Below are positions 1 to 8,163 of a stretch of 64,000 nucleotides of DNA, piece by piece; position 1 is the first letter of the stretch, and each line of letters opens with the position of its first letter. Below the pieces are notes generated by a model. That model saw only the letters and a program-made list of their open reading frames with translations, ran no database searches and was not told the DNA's origin. A program made the translations under genes and the position numbers. The DNA lies in NCBI GenBank assembly GCA_964630775.1, contig CAZVYY010000022.1, positions 1 to 64,000 of the forward strand, given 5' to 3'. This stretch comes from Anaeroglomus sp964630775 (GTDB lineage Bacteria; Planctomycetota; Phycisphaerae; Sedimentisphaerales; Anaerohalosphaeraceae).

Positions 1-9
1 AATAAGAGG

Positions 10-135
10 TTAATGAATAAAAAAAGCTTCCGGAATATTCATCCACTGACATTCCGGAAGCCCGCCACGGCAAAGAAAGCCGCCAATATCTAATTCACCG
101 TCTGTTTTTTTGTTCCCGCTTTTTCTTATATTCAC
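10..135 (-). CDS. Possible 41-residue small protein, unknown function
   Basis: A GTG codon at 135 opens a 41-codon frame ending with TAA at 10-12. It starts about 17 nt after the predicted transcription start, with GGA some 9 bases before the GTG as a possible ribosome site. The product would begin VNIRKSGNKKTDGELD and carries Cys-Arg-Gly-Gly and Pro-Glu-Cys motifs but no domain I know. Against it: the terminator stem lies inside the last third of the frame, so the open frame may be fortuitous. Confidence 0.25.
   Translation of the reverse strand: MNIRKSGNKKTDGELDIGGFLCRGGLPECQWMNIPEAFFIH
19..61 (-). terminator. Rho-independent terminator, minus strand
   Basis: An 11-bp stem (GCTTCCGGAAT at 26-36 and ATTCCGGAAGC at 51-61) closes a 14-base loop. 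On the minus strand it is followed by a run of seven T (25 to 19), the classic intrinsic terminator layout. Confidence 0.8.
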
Positions 136-152
136 CTTCTTGATTCCTAACG
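19..152 (-). ncRNA. Candidate short transcript, about 130 nt, own promoter and terminator
   Basis: The segment lies between a near-consensus promoter (159-187) and an intrinsic terminator (61 down to 19), so a discrete RNA of about 130 nt is expected. I do not recognise it as 6S RNA, tmRNA, SRP RNA or a known riboswitch. It also contains a small open frame (10-135), so it may be a small-protein mRNA rather than a regulatory RNA. The promoter and terminator are read directly; the function is unknown. Confidence 0.5.
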
Positions 153-158
153 CGGATA

Positions 159-187
159 AGTATAGCACCCCCCTAAAAAGATGTCAA
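159..187 (-). promoter_or_regulatory. Strong sigma70-type promoter, minus strand
   Basis: Read on the minus strand there is a perfect -35 TTGACA (187 to 182), a 17-base spacer and a -10 TATACT (164 to 159). Transcription would start near 152 and run toward the left edge. No conventional gene lies downstream, only the short unit ending at the terminator at 19-61. Confidence 0.75.
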
Positions 188-429
188 CTACAGGGGTAAA
201 AAAGTTTTCAGAAAATACTTCATAAAAACAGATATAAGTCTATGTCCAATAACACGATATAATATATTAATTACAGTCTTTAATCCCTGTTGCTAATCGG
301 AAAAAACAGGATATCCCCTCTTGAACAGCACCATAATCTATGGTATATGCAACTTCCGTGTCGAATGGAATGACGGGGGATATTTTTCCCTGAAGTAATA
401 CAAACGGATTGGAAGTGAATTGATTAACG

Positions 430-1827
430 ATGTTTAGCCGAAAATATTTCACAATAGGATTGTTACTGTGCTGCTGGACTGTTCCACTGTGTGCAGCATC
501 CAAACCAATCGACGAGGTTCTTCGTGATTCTGCACAGAAAAAAACCAGATACTCTGTCCTTGTCATGAATGCCTCGGATGGAAAAACTATTTTTGCACGT
601 AATCCTGATACGCAGTTGATGCCCGCATCCAACATGAAATTGATTACGACGGCGGCAGCGGTTCATTATCTTGGTGCGGATTATGTCTTTAAGACCGAGG
701 TTGGACTGCTGGATGGCAGCCTGGTAATTGTGGGTGGGGGCGATCCGCTTTTGGGCGATCTTGCAACAGATACCCGCTACAAGCGCAAGGCGGGGTGGGT
801 TATGGATACAATCGCCGAAATGCTTAAACAAAATAATATCACGTCGGTACGGGATATTATTGTGGATGCCAGTTTCTTTGACAACAATCGCGTCCATCCG
901 GCCTGGCCCGCCGACCAGCTCAACCAATGGTACGCTTGTGAAGTCAGCGGGATTAACTATAATAACAACTGCATCCGGATTACGGCGGAAAACAAAAACG
1001 GCAAGGTTGTTCTGGGAACTGAACCGACCACCTCTTTTTTGACGTTTATCAACCAGGTGCGGCTCGTCGGCAGCGGCAGCAGTGCTCTGGGCGCTTATCG
1101 CAATTCAAAACCCAATGTCCTGATTGTCAAAGGAAATCTCCGCGGAGCAACAAGTTTTGATGTTGCTATCGAAAAACCCTCGGCTTTTTTTGCCTGGCAT
1201 CTAAAAGAACGCCTGACAGCCCAGGGGATTGAAGTCCAGGGCGGTCTTTTGGGGCAATATGTGAAACAGGTCCCGACGCTGCGGATTCTGCATACGTTCG
1301 AAACGCCGCTGGCCGATGTGCTTTACCGCAGCAACAAGGACAGCCTGGGGCTGGCGGCCGAATCGCTGATTAAGACCATTTCCGCCGAACAGACCGAAGG
1401 CCGAATCAACGGAGAATGGCCTCACGGCCTGACACTTGTGGGCAATTATTTGTGTTCGCTTGGGGCGGATCCGAATGATTTTGTCCTTGATGACGGGTCT
1501 GGACTGAGCCGAAACAACCGACTGACGACACGTATTATCGTTTCAGTGCTTAAAGACCTGTATGCAAGCGCCAACTGGGCCATGTTTGAAAGCAGCCTGT
1601 CGGTCGGCGGTGAAGACGGAACGACATCCAAATATTTCCAGGAGCCGCAATATCGCGGTCGGATTCTTGGCAAAACGGGTTATATCTCGGGCGTTCGGGC
1701 ATTCAGCGGAATATGCAAAACCCCCTCGGGCGATATTCTGTTCAGCATTCTGACCGAGGATGGAAACGGTCTGACCCGCAACTGGATTAACGAAATTACA
1801 AAGTCGATTTTTGACCGGAAGTTTTAG
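430..1827 (+). CDS. dacB: D-alanyl-D-alanine carboxypeptidase/endopeptidase, PBP4 (peptidase S13) family
   Basis: Penicillin-binding protein 4-type peptidase of 465 residues, expected to trim or cross-cut peptidoglycan stem peptides in the periplasm. An N-terminal signal peptide (about residues 1-23) is followed by the SxxK active-site motif SNMK (Ser67, Lys70) and, near the C-terminus, KTG (415-417). The middle motif, usually S-x-N before a conserved Ala-Glu, reads Ser305-Leu-Gly307, so the expected Asn is replaced by Gly. The start codon has only a weak ribosome site, but an upstream stop in frame leaves 430 as the first ATG. The 3' end overlaps the convergent CNNM gene by about 30 bases. 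Family assignment is firm; whether the altered second motif affects activity is open. Confidence 0.88.
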   Translation: MFSRKYFTIGLLLCCWTVPLCAASKPIDEVLRDSAQKKTRYSVLVMNASDGKTIFARNPDTQLMPASNMKLITTAAAVHYLGADYVFKTEVGLLDGSLVIVGGGDPLLGDLATDTRYKRKAGWVMDTIAEMLKQNNITSVRDIIVDASFFDNNRVHPAWPADQLNQWYACEVSGINYNNNCIRITAENKNGKVVLGTEPTTSFLTFINQVRLVGSGSSALGAYRNSKPNVLIVKGNLRGATSFDVAIEKPSAFFAWHLKERLTAQGIEVQGGLLGQYVKQVPTLRILHTFETPLADVLYRSNKDSLGLAAESLIKTISAEQTEGRINGEWPHGLTLVGNYLCSLGADPNDFVLDDGSGLSRNNRLTTRIIVSVLKDLYASANWAMFESSLSVGGEDGTTSKYFQEPQYRGRILGKTGYISGVRAFSGICKTPSGDILFSILTEDGNGLTRNWINEITKSIFDRKF

Positions 1828-2860
1828 ATTTATTCGGAACGATTTCGTAGCGGGCCAGTTCCCCGGTCAGCTCCTCGACAAGGTCTTTTAGGGTTAATAT
1901 GCCCAGCGGTTTTTTCTGCTCGGCCAGCAGTCCTGATTGAGAGGTCGTGATGACGGCAATCCGGTGCGGTCCTTTTCGCATAATCGCTATGGCGTCCAGC
2001 ACGGAAATCGACATGTCCATCTGAATAATCGGCTGCAGAAATGCTCTGAGGTTTTCAAATTCCACACCGGCCCCCAGCGTCTGATAGATATCCATAAAAC
2101 CGATAATATTATTGCGGTCTTTTTCATACACCGGAATCCGGCGATGCGGACATCGGGCGACAATAGCCAGCAGGTCCGTCCGATTGCTGCTGACTTCCGC
2201 CATTTCGGCTTTGCTCATCGGCACCATGACTGTTCCGACGGAGACTTCGGGAATGTTAATCAGCCGCTGCATCATATTCTTCTGCAGGGATGTCAGCAGG
2301 CCTTCGTCTCGCGTTTCCTGAATGATTTGACGGACCTGGCTGCGCTGGGTGATATCGACGGCGGCGGCGGTATCGACAGAGATTCGGAAGAGCCGGGAGA
2401 ATACTTTAAATAAAAGCCGCATTAATTTTACGGCACCGCTGATGGTGCAGATGCGCCATACCGACCATATCGCGGGAGCCAGCGGTCGTATGAAACCATC
2501 AGCCCGGTAAAAGAATATGCTTTTGGGCAGTATTTCTCCGAAGATAAACAGGGACGGGGTCATCATGGCCGTGGTGTAGAATTCCGCCAGATTTTCATCC
2601 TTCAGATACGACAGCAGCCACCACGCCAGGCAGCTTGTCGCCAGATAATTAACCAGGTTGTTGCCCAGCAGCAGCGACAGGATTAATCCCTGACCGTCGG
2701 CGATGGCGGTGGATAATTGCTTATAGAAAGCCCATCCCTGTTCGGCGCCAAGACGCAGACGAAAGCGGCTGAGCCGATAGATGCCTGTTTCCACGCCGGA
2801 AAAGAAGGCGCTGCACAGGAACATCAAAATAACAAACAGAAGCAGTACAATATCTGTCAT
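1796..2860 (-). CDS. CNNM/DUF21 transmembrane protein with CBS pair (hemolysin C-like)
   Basis: 354-residue membrane protein of the CNNM/CorC-like family, linked in other organisms to Mg2+ or Co2+ efflux and regulation. The N-terminal half has about four hydrophobic segments including the DUF21 signature region FSGVETGIYRLS (about 20-31) and the GEILPKS motif. The C-terminal half is a CBS pair (about 195-335) for nucleotide sensing. It lacks the extra CorC_HlyC domain found in its upstream neighbour, ending soon after the second CBS. Its ATG overlaps the stop of that neighbour (ATGA), so the two paralogs are probably translationally coupled. Substrate is not shown by the sequence. Confidence 0.85.
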   Translation of the reverse strand: MTDIVLLLFVILMFLCSAFFSGVETGIYRLSRFRLRLGAEQGWAFYKQLSTAIADGQGLILSLLLGNNLVNYLATSCLAWWLLSYLKDENLAEFYTTAMMTPSLFIFGEILPKSIFFYRADGFIRPLAPAIWSVWRICTISGAVKLMRLLFKVFSRLFRISVDTAAAVDITQRSQVRQIIQETRDEGLLTSLQKNMMQRLINIPEVSVGTVMVPMSKAEMAEVSSNRTDLLAIVARCPHRRIPVYEKDRNNIIGFMDIYQTLGAGVEFENLRAFLQPIIQMDMSISVLDAIAIMRKGPHRIAVITTSQSGLLAEQKKPLGILTLKDLVEELTGELARYEIVPNKSKTSGQKSTL

Positions 2861-4131
2861 GGTTTTGCTACCAGCGGTTCCAGGGACAAAATCAGGCTTT
2901 CAATCCGGTTGTTCTTGACGGTTTCAATCGTAAATTTCATATTCTGCCAGGATACGACATCGCCGTTTTTGGGAATTCGTCCCAGCAGGGCGGTCACCAG
3001 GCCGCCGATGGTCGTTAAGCGTATCTGTTCGGGGTCCACGCCAAAGGCTTCGGCCCAGTCCAGAATGGAAAGCCGGGCCGACAGGCGGTAGGTCATCGGA
3101 CCGATTTGCTGGATGGGAACACTTAATGGCTGCTGTTGTTCATCGGCCCCCAGGAGTTGATCGACAATATCATCGAGTTTCACCAGCCCCGCAATACCGC
3201 CGTACTCATCGACTGCGATGGCGATATCAATGGCATTATTCTGAAAAAATGTAATCAGCGATTCCACATTTTTCTGTTCAGGCACAAAATGCACCGGCTT
3301 GACAAGCTGTTCTGCGGATTTGCCCGGATTCGTCAGCAGGTCCCGGAAATGAACGACACCCACGATGGAATCAATGCTGTCGGTATAAACCGGAATCTGA
3401 CGCAGTCGGTACTGATACATGGTTTCCTGCAAAGCGGCATGGCTGGAGTGAATTGGGCAGGCTTTCATTTCCACCCGGGGCCGCATGACATGACGGACTT
3501 TGAGAAGACCCAGTTCCAGCACTTCCAGCAGCAGCAGATTCTCGTCCTGGGTCAATAGTCCTTTACGGGCTGACTGATCCAGCAGGATGCGAAGCTGATT
3601 GAGTGTGACCGGTTCCCTGGACTGTCCCGGTTGCGTGACCGGAGCGGTAAGCCGAACGGCCGGCTTTATGATCACATAATCAATGACCACCAGCAGGGGG
3701 GTCAGGATTCTCAGCAAAAAATAAAAAGGCAGCGCAGCAGTCATGCACATCGCATACGCATTGGCATACGCAAAAGCCTTGGGCAGCATTTCGCCGAAAA
3801 TCAGCAGCGAGACAAATACGGCAACCGCCCATAATACTGCCGCCGAGTGGCTGTAAAGTTCCTGAATGCGGATGGTGGTAATTCCAGCAAGGGAATAAAA
3901 CAGAATATTGATCAGCATGTTACAGAACAGCAGGGTGGTCAGCAGCCGATTGGGGCTTTGCAGGATATGCCAGGTCAGCCATTCAAAACGATTGGATGAC
4001 TTGGCAAAGCTGCCGACTTTGCGTGGTGACAAATGAAAAAAGGCCGTCTCGGCGGCAGAGCAGAAACCGGAACAGAACAGCAGCCCCAGCATAACGACAA
4101 AACGCAGCGAATTGTCAATCAGAAAACTCAC
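2857..4131 (-). CDS. CNNM/DUF21 transmembrane protein with CBS pair and CorC_HlyC domain
   Basis: 424-residue paralog of the next gene and the fuller version of the architecture: DUF21 membrane domain with the SAAETAFFHLS region and GEMLPKA motif in the first 130 residues, a CBS pair at roughly 195-330 (AVDEYGGIAGLVKLDDIV marks the second CBS), and a C-terminal CorC_HlyC/transporter-associated domain (about 340-420). It is the first gene of a two-gene operon. The family is tied to divalent cation homeostasis; two adjacent copies of different length suggest a heteromeric pair, which is inference. Confidence 0.85.
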   Translation of the reverse strand: MSFLIDNSLRFVVMLGLLFCSGFCSAAETAFFHLSPRKVGSFAKSSNRFEWLTWHILQSPNRLLTTLLFCNMLINILFYSLAGITTIRIQELYSHSAAVLWAVAVFVSLLIFGEMLPKAFAYANAYAMCMTAALPFYFLLRILTPLLVVIDYVIIKPAVRLTAPVTQPGQSREPVTLNQLRILLDQSARKGLLTQDENLLLLEVLELGLLKVRHVMRPRVEMKACPIHSSHAALQETMYQYRLRQIPVYTDSIDSIVGVVHFRDLLTNPGKSAEQLVKPVHFVPEQKNVESLITFFQNNAIDIAIAVDEYGGIAGLVKLDDIVDQLLGADEQQQPLSVPIQQIGPMTYRLSARLSILDWAEAFGVDPEQIRLTTIGGLVTALLGRIPKNGDVVSWQNMKFTIETVKNNRIESLILSLEPLVAKP

Positions 4132-4157
4132 GATTGGTTGCTCGAGACGTATTCGGA

Positions 4158-4937
4158 TTAAACCGTGCCATCTTTTTTAGGCAGGCGAATCTTGAAACAG
4201 GTTCCTTTGCCGACCTCTGATTCTACGCTGATCAGGCCATCGTGTTTTTCGATAATCCGTTTACAAAAAGATAGTCCAAGTCCGTTGTTGGGGCCGTCCG
4301 GGCAATTTTTCTTTGTGGAATAAAAGGGGTCGAATATCTGTCGCAGTGCCGCCGGGGCAATTCCGCGGCCGGTGTCGATAATTTCGATCCAGACAGCATC
4401 TTCATGGCAATATGCCCGGATACGCAGCTCACCGGGCTGGCCGAGCATGGCCTGACGGGCATTCAGGATAAGATTCATCAAGACCTGCCGCAGCGACGGC
4501 CCATCGGCCCAGATGAACAAATCGTCCGGCACCTGAACAGAAACACGGATATTATCTTTTTCAAAATCACGACCAATTCCACCGAAGACGTCCTCAATCA
4601 GAGATTTTATGGAGACTTCTTGTGTCGAAAATGGTTTCTGGCCTGCCAAAACCATAACCCGCTGCAGCATTTCAGTCGCTTTCTGGCTGAGCATCATGGC
4701 CTTGGTGAGGGCTTTCTGGGCTAATTCCGTGTCCTCGGGATGGCTCAGGGCAAGCTGGGCATAGTTGCCTACCGGCGTCAGCAGATTATTCATTTCATGG
4801 GCAGTCATTGCCCAGGCCATGCCTACAGCAGCCAGAGTATGCAACTGATCCGACTGCTGAATCAGATGGTTGTACTGTTCTTCACGAAATTGCAGTTGAC
4901 GGTGCAGGGCCTGTCGTTTTTGCAGCACGCCGTTCAT
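4158..4937 (-). CDS. Soluble sensor histidine kinase (HisKA + HATPase_c)
   Basis: 259-residue kinase without membrane segments or a recognisable sensor domain. A short N-terminal coiled region precedes the phosphoacceptor H-box AHEMNNLLTPV with His47. The ATP-binding half shows the N-box (NLILNARQA), G1 (DTGRGIAP), F-box (FDPFYSTK) and G2 (GLGLSFCKRII). It is transcribed divergently from a stand-alone receiver-domain gene at 5145, its natural candidate partner. Lacking a sensor, it probably takes its signal through a partner protein or its N-terminal coil. No output gene is adjacent. Confidence 0.88.
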   Translation of the reverse strand: MNGVLQKRQALHRQLQFREEQYNHLIQQSDQLHTLAAVGMAWAMTAHEMNNLLTPVGNYAQLALSHPEDTELAQKALTKAMMLSQKATEMLQRVMVLAGQKPFSTQEVSIKSLIEDVFGGIGRDFEKDNIRVSVQVPDDLFIWADGPSLRQVLMNLILNARQAMLGQPGELRIRAYCHEDAVWIEIIDTGRGIAPAALRQIFDPFYSTKKNCPDGPNNGLGLSFCKRIIEKHDGLISVESEVGKGTCFKIRLPKKDGTV

Positions 4938-5144
4938 TCATTGCCCCTTTGTTTTAAATCATTGTTTATTCTAATCTTAGCGATTCACTACACGAATAAA
5001 TTAAGTATCGACATTTTACTGATAAATTCTTGAAACTTATATTAATCAACACGCCGAGATGCAACGCAAAAAGATATCACTTGCAAACAAGAGTCCTTTG
5101 TGTAAGATAATAGGATAAACCATATAGGATATAATAGCTCTGAT

Positions 5145-5615
5145 ATGACGACGAATAAATCCAAAGAAGATACAAAGAAGCCAGTAGTTTTGGTGGTTGA
5201 TGATAACCTTCAGAATCTGGAGCTGATTATGGCTTACCTGGAGGATGTGGACTGTCAGACAGTGTCTGCATCCAGCGGGATGGAAGCTCTTGATATTATT
5301 TCCAGCCAGATACCTGATTTAGTATTGCTGGACGTGATGATGCCCAGAATCAGTGGTTTTGAAGTCTGCAGACGGATAAAGAACGACCCCAAAACCGCCC
5401 ATATTCCCGTGATTATGGTTACGGCGCTCAACGAGTTGGCAGATATTGAGAAGGCCATTAATTCAGGAACGGATGATTTTCTGAGCAAGCCTGTCAATAA
5501 ATGGGAGTTAATCACTCGTGTCAAGACCATGCTTAAACTGAAACACTTGACGGATCGCCTGGAAAAAACACTGGCGTATTTGAGTGAAGTGGAAAAAGCA
5601 ACAAACCCACGATAA
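5145..5615 (+). CDS. Single-domain response regulator (receiver only)
   Basis: 156-residue receiver domain with the acidic pair Asp19/Asp20, phosphoacceptor Asp63 (LLDVMMP), Thr93 and Lys115 (FLSKPVN), followed by a short C-terminal helix with no output domain. It resembles stand-alone PleD/CheY-type receivers that act by protein contact. It lies divergent to the histidine kinase at 4158-4937. There is no clear Shine-Dalgarno, and a TATAAT at 5130-5135 lies only ten bases before the ATG, so a leaderless transcript is possible. Confidence 0.88.
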   Translation: MTTNKSKEDTKKPVVLVVDDNLQNLELIMAYLEDVDCQTVSASSGMEALDIISSQIPDLVLLDVMMPRISGFEVCRRIKNDPKTAHIPVIMVTALNELADIEKAINSGTDDFLSKPVNKWELITRVKTMLKLKHLTDRLEKTLAYLSEVEKATNPR

Positions 5616-5862
5616 TTCGCCGTATTCTACTCTGCATATCCACAATAGGGCAGTTTATCATGCCTTGAATGTCCTATAAATAGTGCCTGTTTGTTTCCAG
5701 TCGTTACAGCCGGTAAATATGGCAAGGTCATATCTTTAAGTGTCTTAAAAAAAAAGTCCTTCTCTGATTCGCCTTAATCGGGCCAAATGTTTCGTCGATA
5801 CCCCAAGTACAACCGTTTGTAATGCTTAATTAATGTACTTATTTAGGGTAGGAACCAAGAGG
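5616..5862. other. Intergenic spacer, no gene seen
   Basis: About 250 bases between the receiver gene and the TPR gene. I see an A-rich run near 5746-5756 but no convincing promoter, terminator or structured RNA. Confidence 0.4.
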
Positions 5863-7479
5863 ATGAGTAAGCTCCTCGAGATCTTTGGCAAAGGGATCAC
5901 GATAGACAGTGTCGAACTGGTTTGGAACTGGCTGGCGGCTCAGCAGCCCGCCAATCCGGCCCAGGGAAGCCTCGACGAACAACTCGGCAAGGTGATTGAA
6001 CTGCTTTCTGACCGGAATTTCGACCAGGCCGAACAGGTTCTGCGTTTTTATTTGTTCGAAAAGCCGGATTGTCCTCGCGGTCGCGTCGCCGCCGCATCCA
6101 TTTGCATACAAAAAAATGATCTGCAGGGTGCCATTGAACAGGCTCGCAGTGTTTATCTGCGTCAGCCGCATAATACCATGGCCCTGTATTTGATAGGCTT
6201 TTGCTGTGAACGGATGGATCAGATTGATCAAGCCATTGAATTTTATCAGGATTGCCTGAAATTCAAGCGTCATCTCCAACTGCCTCGTCAACGGATGGCC
6301 GCAATCCATCTGCGTAATGGCAGAATCGATAAGGCTATTGAAGAATATATTGTATTGACATCCGAACATCAGGATGATATTGAATCGATTACGCTGCTTG
6401 GTTATCTTTATCTTGCTAGTGAACAATACGCACAGGCCGTCGATGCGTTCAATCTTGCGATTTTATCGCATCCGGACAATTTTAATCAGGATGGCAAGGA
6501 AGATGAATTGACGCCGCTGCTTGAGCAGGGGCTTTATGAGCAGGCATTTGAGAATATCTATTCGATTATGGATCAAATCGGGGCAATGCCCGAACTGTAC
6601 GTCCAGTTAGGGGATATTTGCAGACATGCCGGCAGGGTGACTGAGGCGATTTCGCACTATGAAGCCGCCCTGCGGATGCAGCCCAATTCTCTGGAAGCCA
6701 CGATTAAACTGGGCAGTCAGTATCTGCGCGATGGCCACCCGAGTCTGGCTGCTGAACAATTCAATAAGGCGGCCGAAATCAATGATGAAATTATCGATGC
6801 GTATGCAGGCCTTGCGATTGCACAGTACCTGGAAGGACAATCTTTGGAGTCCGAACAGACCTTATCGCTTGCGGCCAGTATTCATCAAAACAGTATCCTT
6901 TTATTTGCTGAAACGGCTGCATTACATCTGAAATCATCGCTGAATCAGGACAATGTCCAGACCGACGAATCCCTGACCCGGGATGATATCATTGAAACCT
7001 TCATCAATGGATGGCGTAAAAAGATGTCCAGTGCCGGCCCGAATGCAGATTTGTATTATAAGTATGGGGTTTTGCTGATGATTCGCGGGCAAATTAAAGA
7101 TGCAGTTCACTGGTTTCAAAGGGCCCTTTCCGTAAATCCCACACATTATCGGTCCAGGATAAAACTGTGTCTTGCACTACGCGAAATCGGCCAGAATGAT
7201 GAGGCTTTTGGAATTCTCAAAGAAAGCACCGTGCTGCCGTCGGCGATGCTGGAACTGCATTACCAGACCGCGTTATTATTCTGTGACAAGCCGAGGTTTG
7301 CCAAGGCCATGCAGCATATTCAAACCAATAATACGTTCCACGGATTATCTTCAGAAGATACTCGGGATTATATCGAGGTTGTCCTGGAAAACCTGGGTAT
7401 TGTGGACAGGGCGCTGTCAAACTGGTCACGCATTGAACAGACATCGATGCTGGCACTGAGTATAGCTGAGCGGGAATAA
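5863..7479 (+). CDS. Tetratricopeptide repeat protein
   Basis: 538-residue protein made almost wholly of TPR-like helix pairs, with repeating A-x-x-x-Y/F and P-x-x patterns from about residue 45 to the C-terminus (for example at 93-190, 240-330 and 390-440). No signal peptide or membrane segment is seen, so it is probably a cytosolic scaffold. I place the start at 5863 (MSKLLEIFGKG), preceded by GGAACCAAGAGG; an in-frame ATG at 5833 would add ten residues. It follows the receiver gene on the same strand after about 250 bases without a clear promoter or terminator. A shared role with the receiver is possible but unproven. Confidence 0.8.
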   Translation: MSKLLEIFGKGITIDSVELVWNWLAAQQPANPAQGSLDEQLGKVIELLSDRNFDQAEQVLRFYLFEKPDCPRGRVAAASICIQKNDLQGAIEQARSVYLRQPHNTMALYLIGFCCERMDQIDQAIEFYQDCLKFKRHLQLPRQRMAAIHLRNGRIDKAIEEYIVLTSEHQDDIESITLLGYLYLASEQYAQAVDAFNLAILSHPDNFNQDGKEDELTPLLEQGLYEQAFENIYSIMDQIGAMPELYVQLGDICRHAGRVTEAISHYEAALRMQPNSLEATIKLGSQYLRDGHPSLAAEQFNKAAEINDEIIDAYAGLAIAQYLEGQSLESEQTLSLAASIHQNSILLFAETAALHLKSSLNQDNVQTDESLTRDDIIETFINGWRKKMSSAGPNADLYYKYGVLLMIRGQIKDAVHWFQRALSVNPTHYRSRIKLCLALREIGQNDEAFGILKESTVLPSAMLELHYQTALLFCDKPRFAKAMQHIQTNNTFHGLSSEDTRDYIEVVLENLGIVDRALSNWSRIEQTSMLALSIAERE

Positions 7480-8043
7480 TAATCATCTATTCACAATTAT
7501 CCAGAATCAGGAGGAAGGGAATTTAGGTGAAATGTCATAACTCTATAAATCCTGATATGTTAGCCATCACAGCCTTTAAATTCACGAATGCAACATAAGA
7601 TACATTATAGGACCAAATAGATTTTGTTTTTCAGGCCCTGAAACTGGCTGTTCAGGCCGGATTTGGGCTTTGGATGGCTTGTACCGGCTTGTGAGGCCGG
7701 ATTTGTATCTGACCAGTCACTCGATAAATAAACTATCAGGCAGGGGGCTTCCGCCCGATTTACATAGGACATATTCCCTGGCTGATAGCAATTGCGATGA
7801 CTTTTCATATCTCACTCCCCTGCCATCATTGAATTATCAGAGGGTCCCCCTTAATGGGTCGTATCGGCACCAATCTTCCATTCTCCAGTTTGTACATAAG
7901 GCCGATAATCCTGCACAAACTATACCACCAATTAATAGTTGATCCGATATTTATAGAATATACAATGCTATATCCATAAATACGTTTATTGTATGATTTC
8001 TGCTCGCAAAGTTCCATGAAAACCTTCAGAATTAACTCCCAGC
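7480..8043. other. Non-coding intergenic region with imperfect hairpins
   Basis: About 560 bases with no convincing gene; the short frames lack ribosome sites and known domains. It contains a two-fold direct repeat AGGCCGGATTTG (near 7653 and 7695), a 13-bp imperfect inverted repeat (7733-7745 with 7776-7788) enclosing a small GC hairpin GGGCTTCCGCCC, and a GTTTGTACA/TGCACAAAC inverted pair near 7889-7920. It could hold a structured RNA, but no flanking promoter/terminator pair supports that. Confidence 0.4.
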
Positions 8044-8072
8044 TTGACTTATTTGACAGAATCTGGTATTAT
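8044..8072 (+). promoter_or_regulatory. Sigma70-type promoter for the dockerin-tailed gene
   Basis: The -35 TTGACT (8044-8049) and -10 TATTAT (8067-8072) are separated by 17 bases. Transcription would start near 8079, giving a leader of about 85 nt. Confidence 0.6.
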
Positions 8073-8112
8073 TTGCCTTAACATAGAGAAGATGGTGTCG
8101 TTGCACTATCAG

Positions 8113-8146
8113 TTCAGGGGTGGTTAAACTATGGTTTAATACTGAA
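8113..8146 (+). promoter_or_regulatory. Hairpin or operator-like inverted repeat in 5' leader
   Basis: Nested inverted repeats lie in the leader: TTAAAC-TATG-GTTTAA (8124-8139), framed by TTCAG (8113-8117) and CTGAA (8142-8146). This could be an operator or a leader hairpin just before the ribosome site GGGGAG. Confidence 0.35.
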
Positions 8147-8163
8147 TATGGGGAGTAATTGAA

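Noticed and set aside
7889..7920. TGCACAAA half-site resembling the LacI-type operator
   Set aside because: The partner TTTGTACA lies upstream in everted order with a 15-base gap, unlike the two-base centre of the other three sites, and no promoter is adjacent.
7605..8017. Short open frames in the 7.5-8.0 kb gap
   Set aside because: Three frames of 60-90 codons overlap on both strands, lack ribosome sites and have no familiar sequence.
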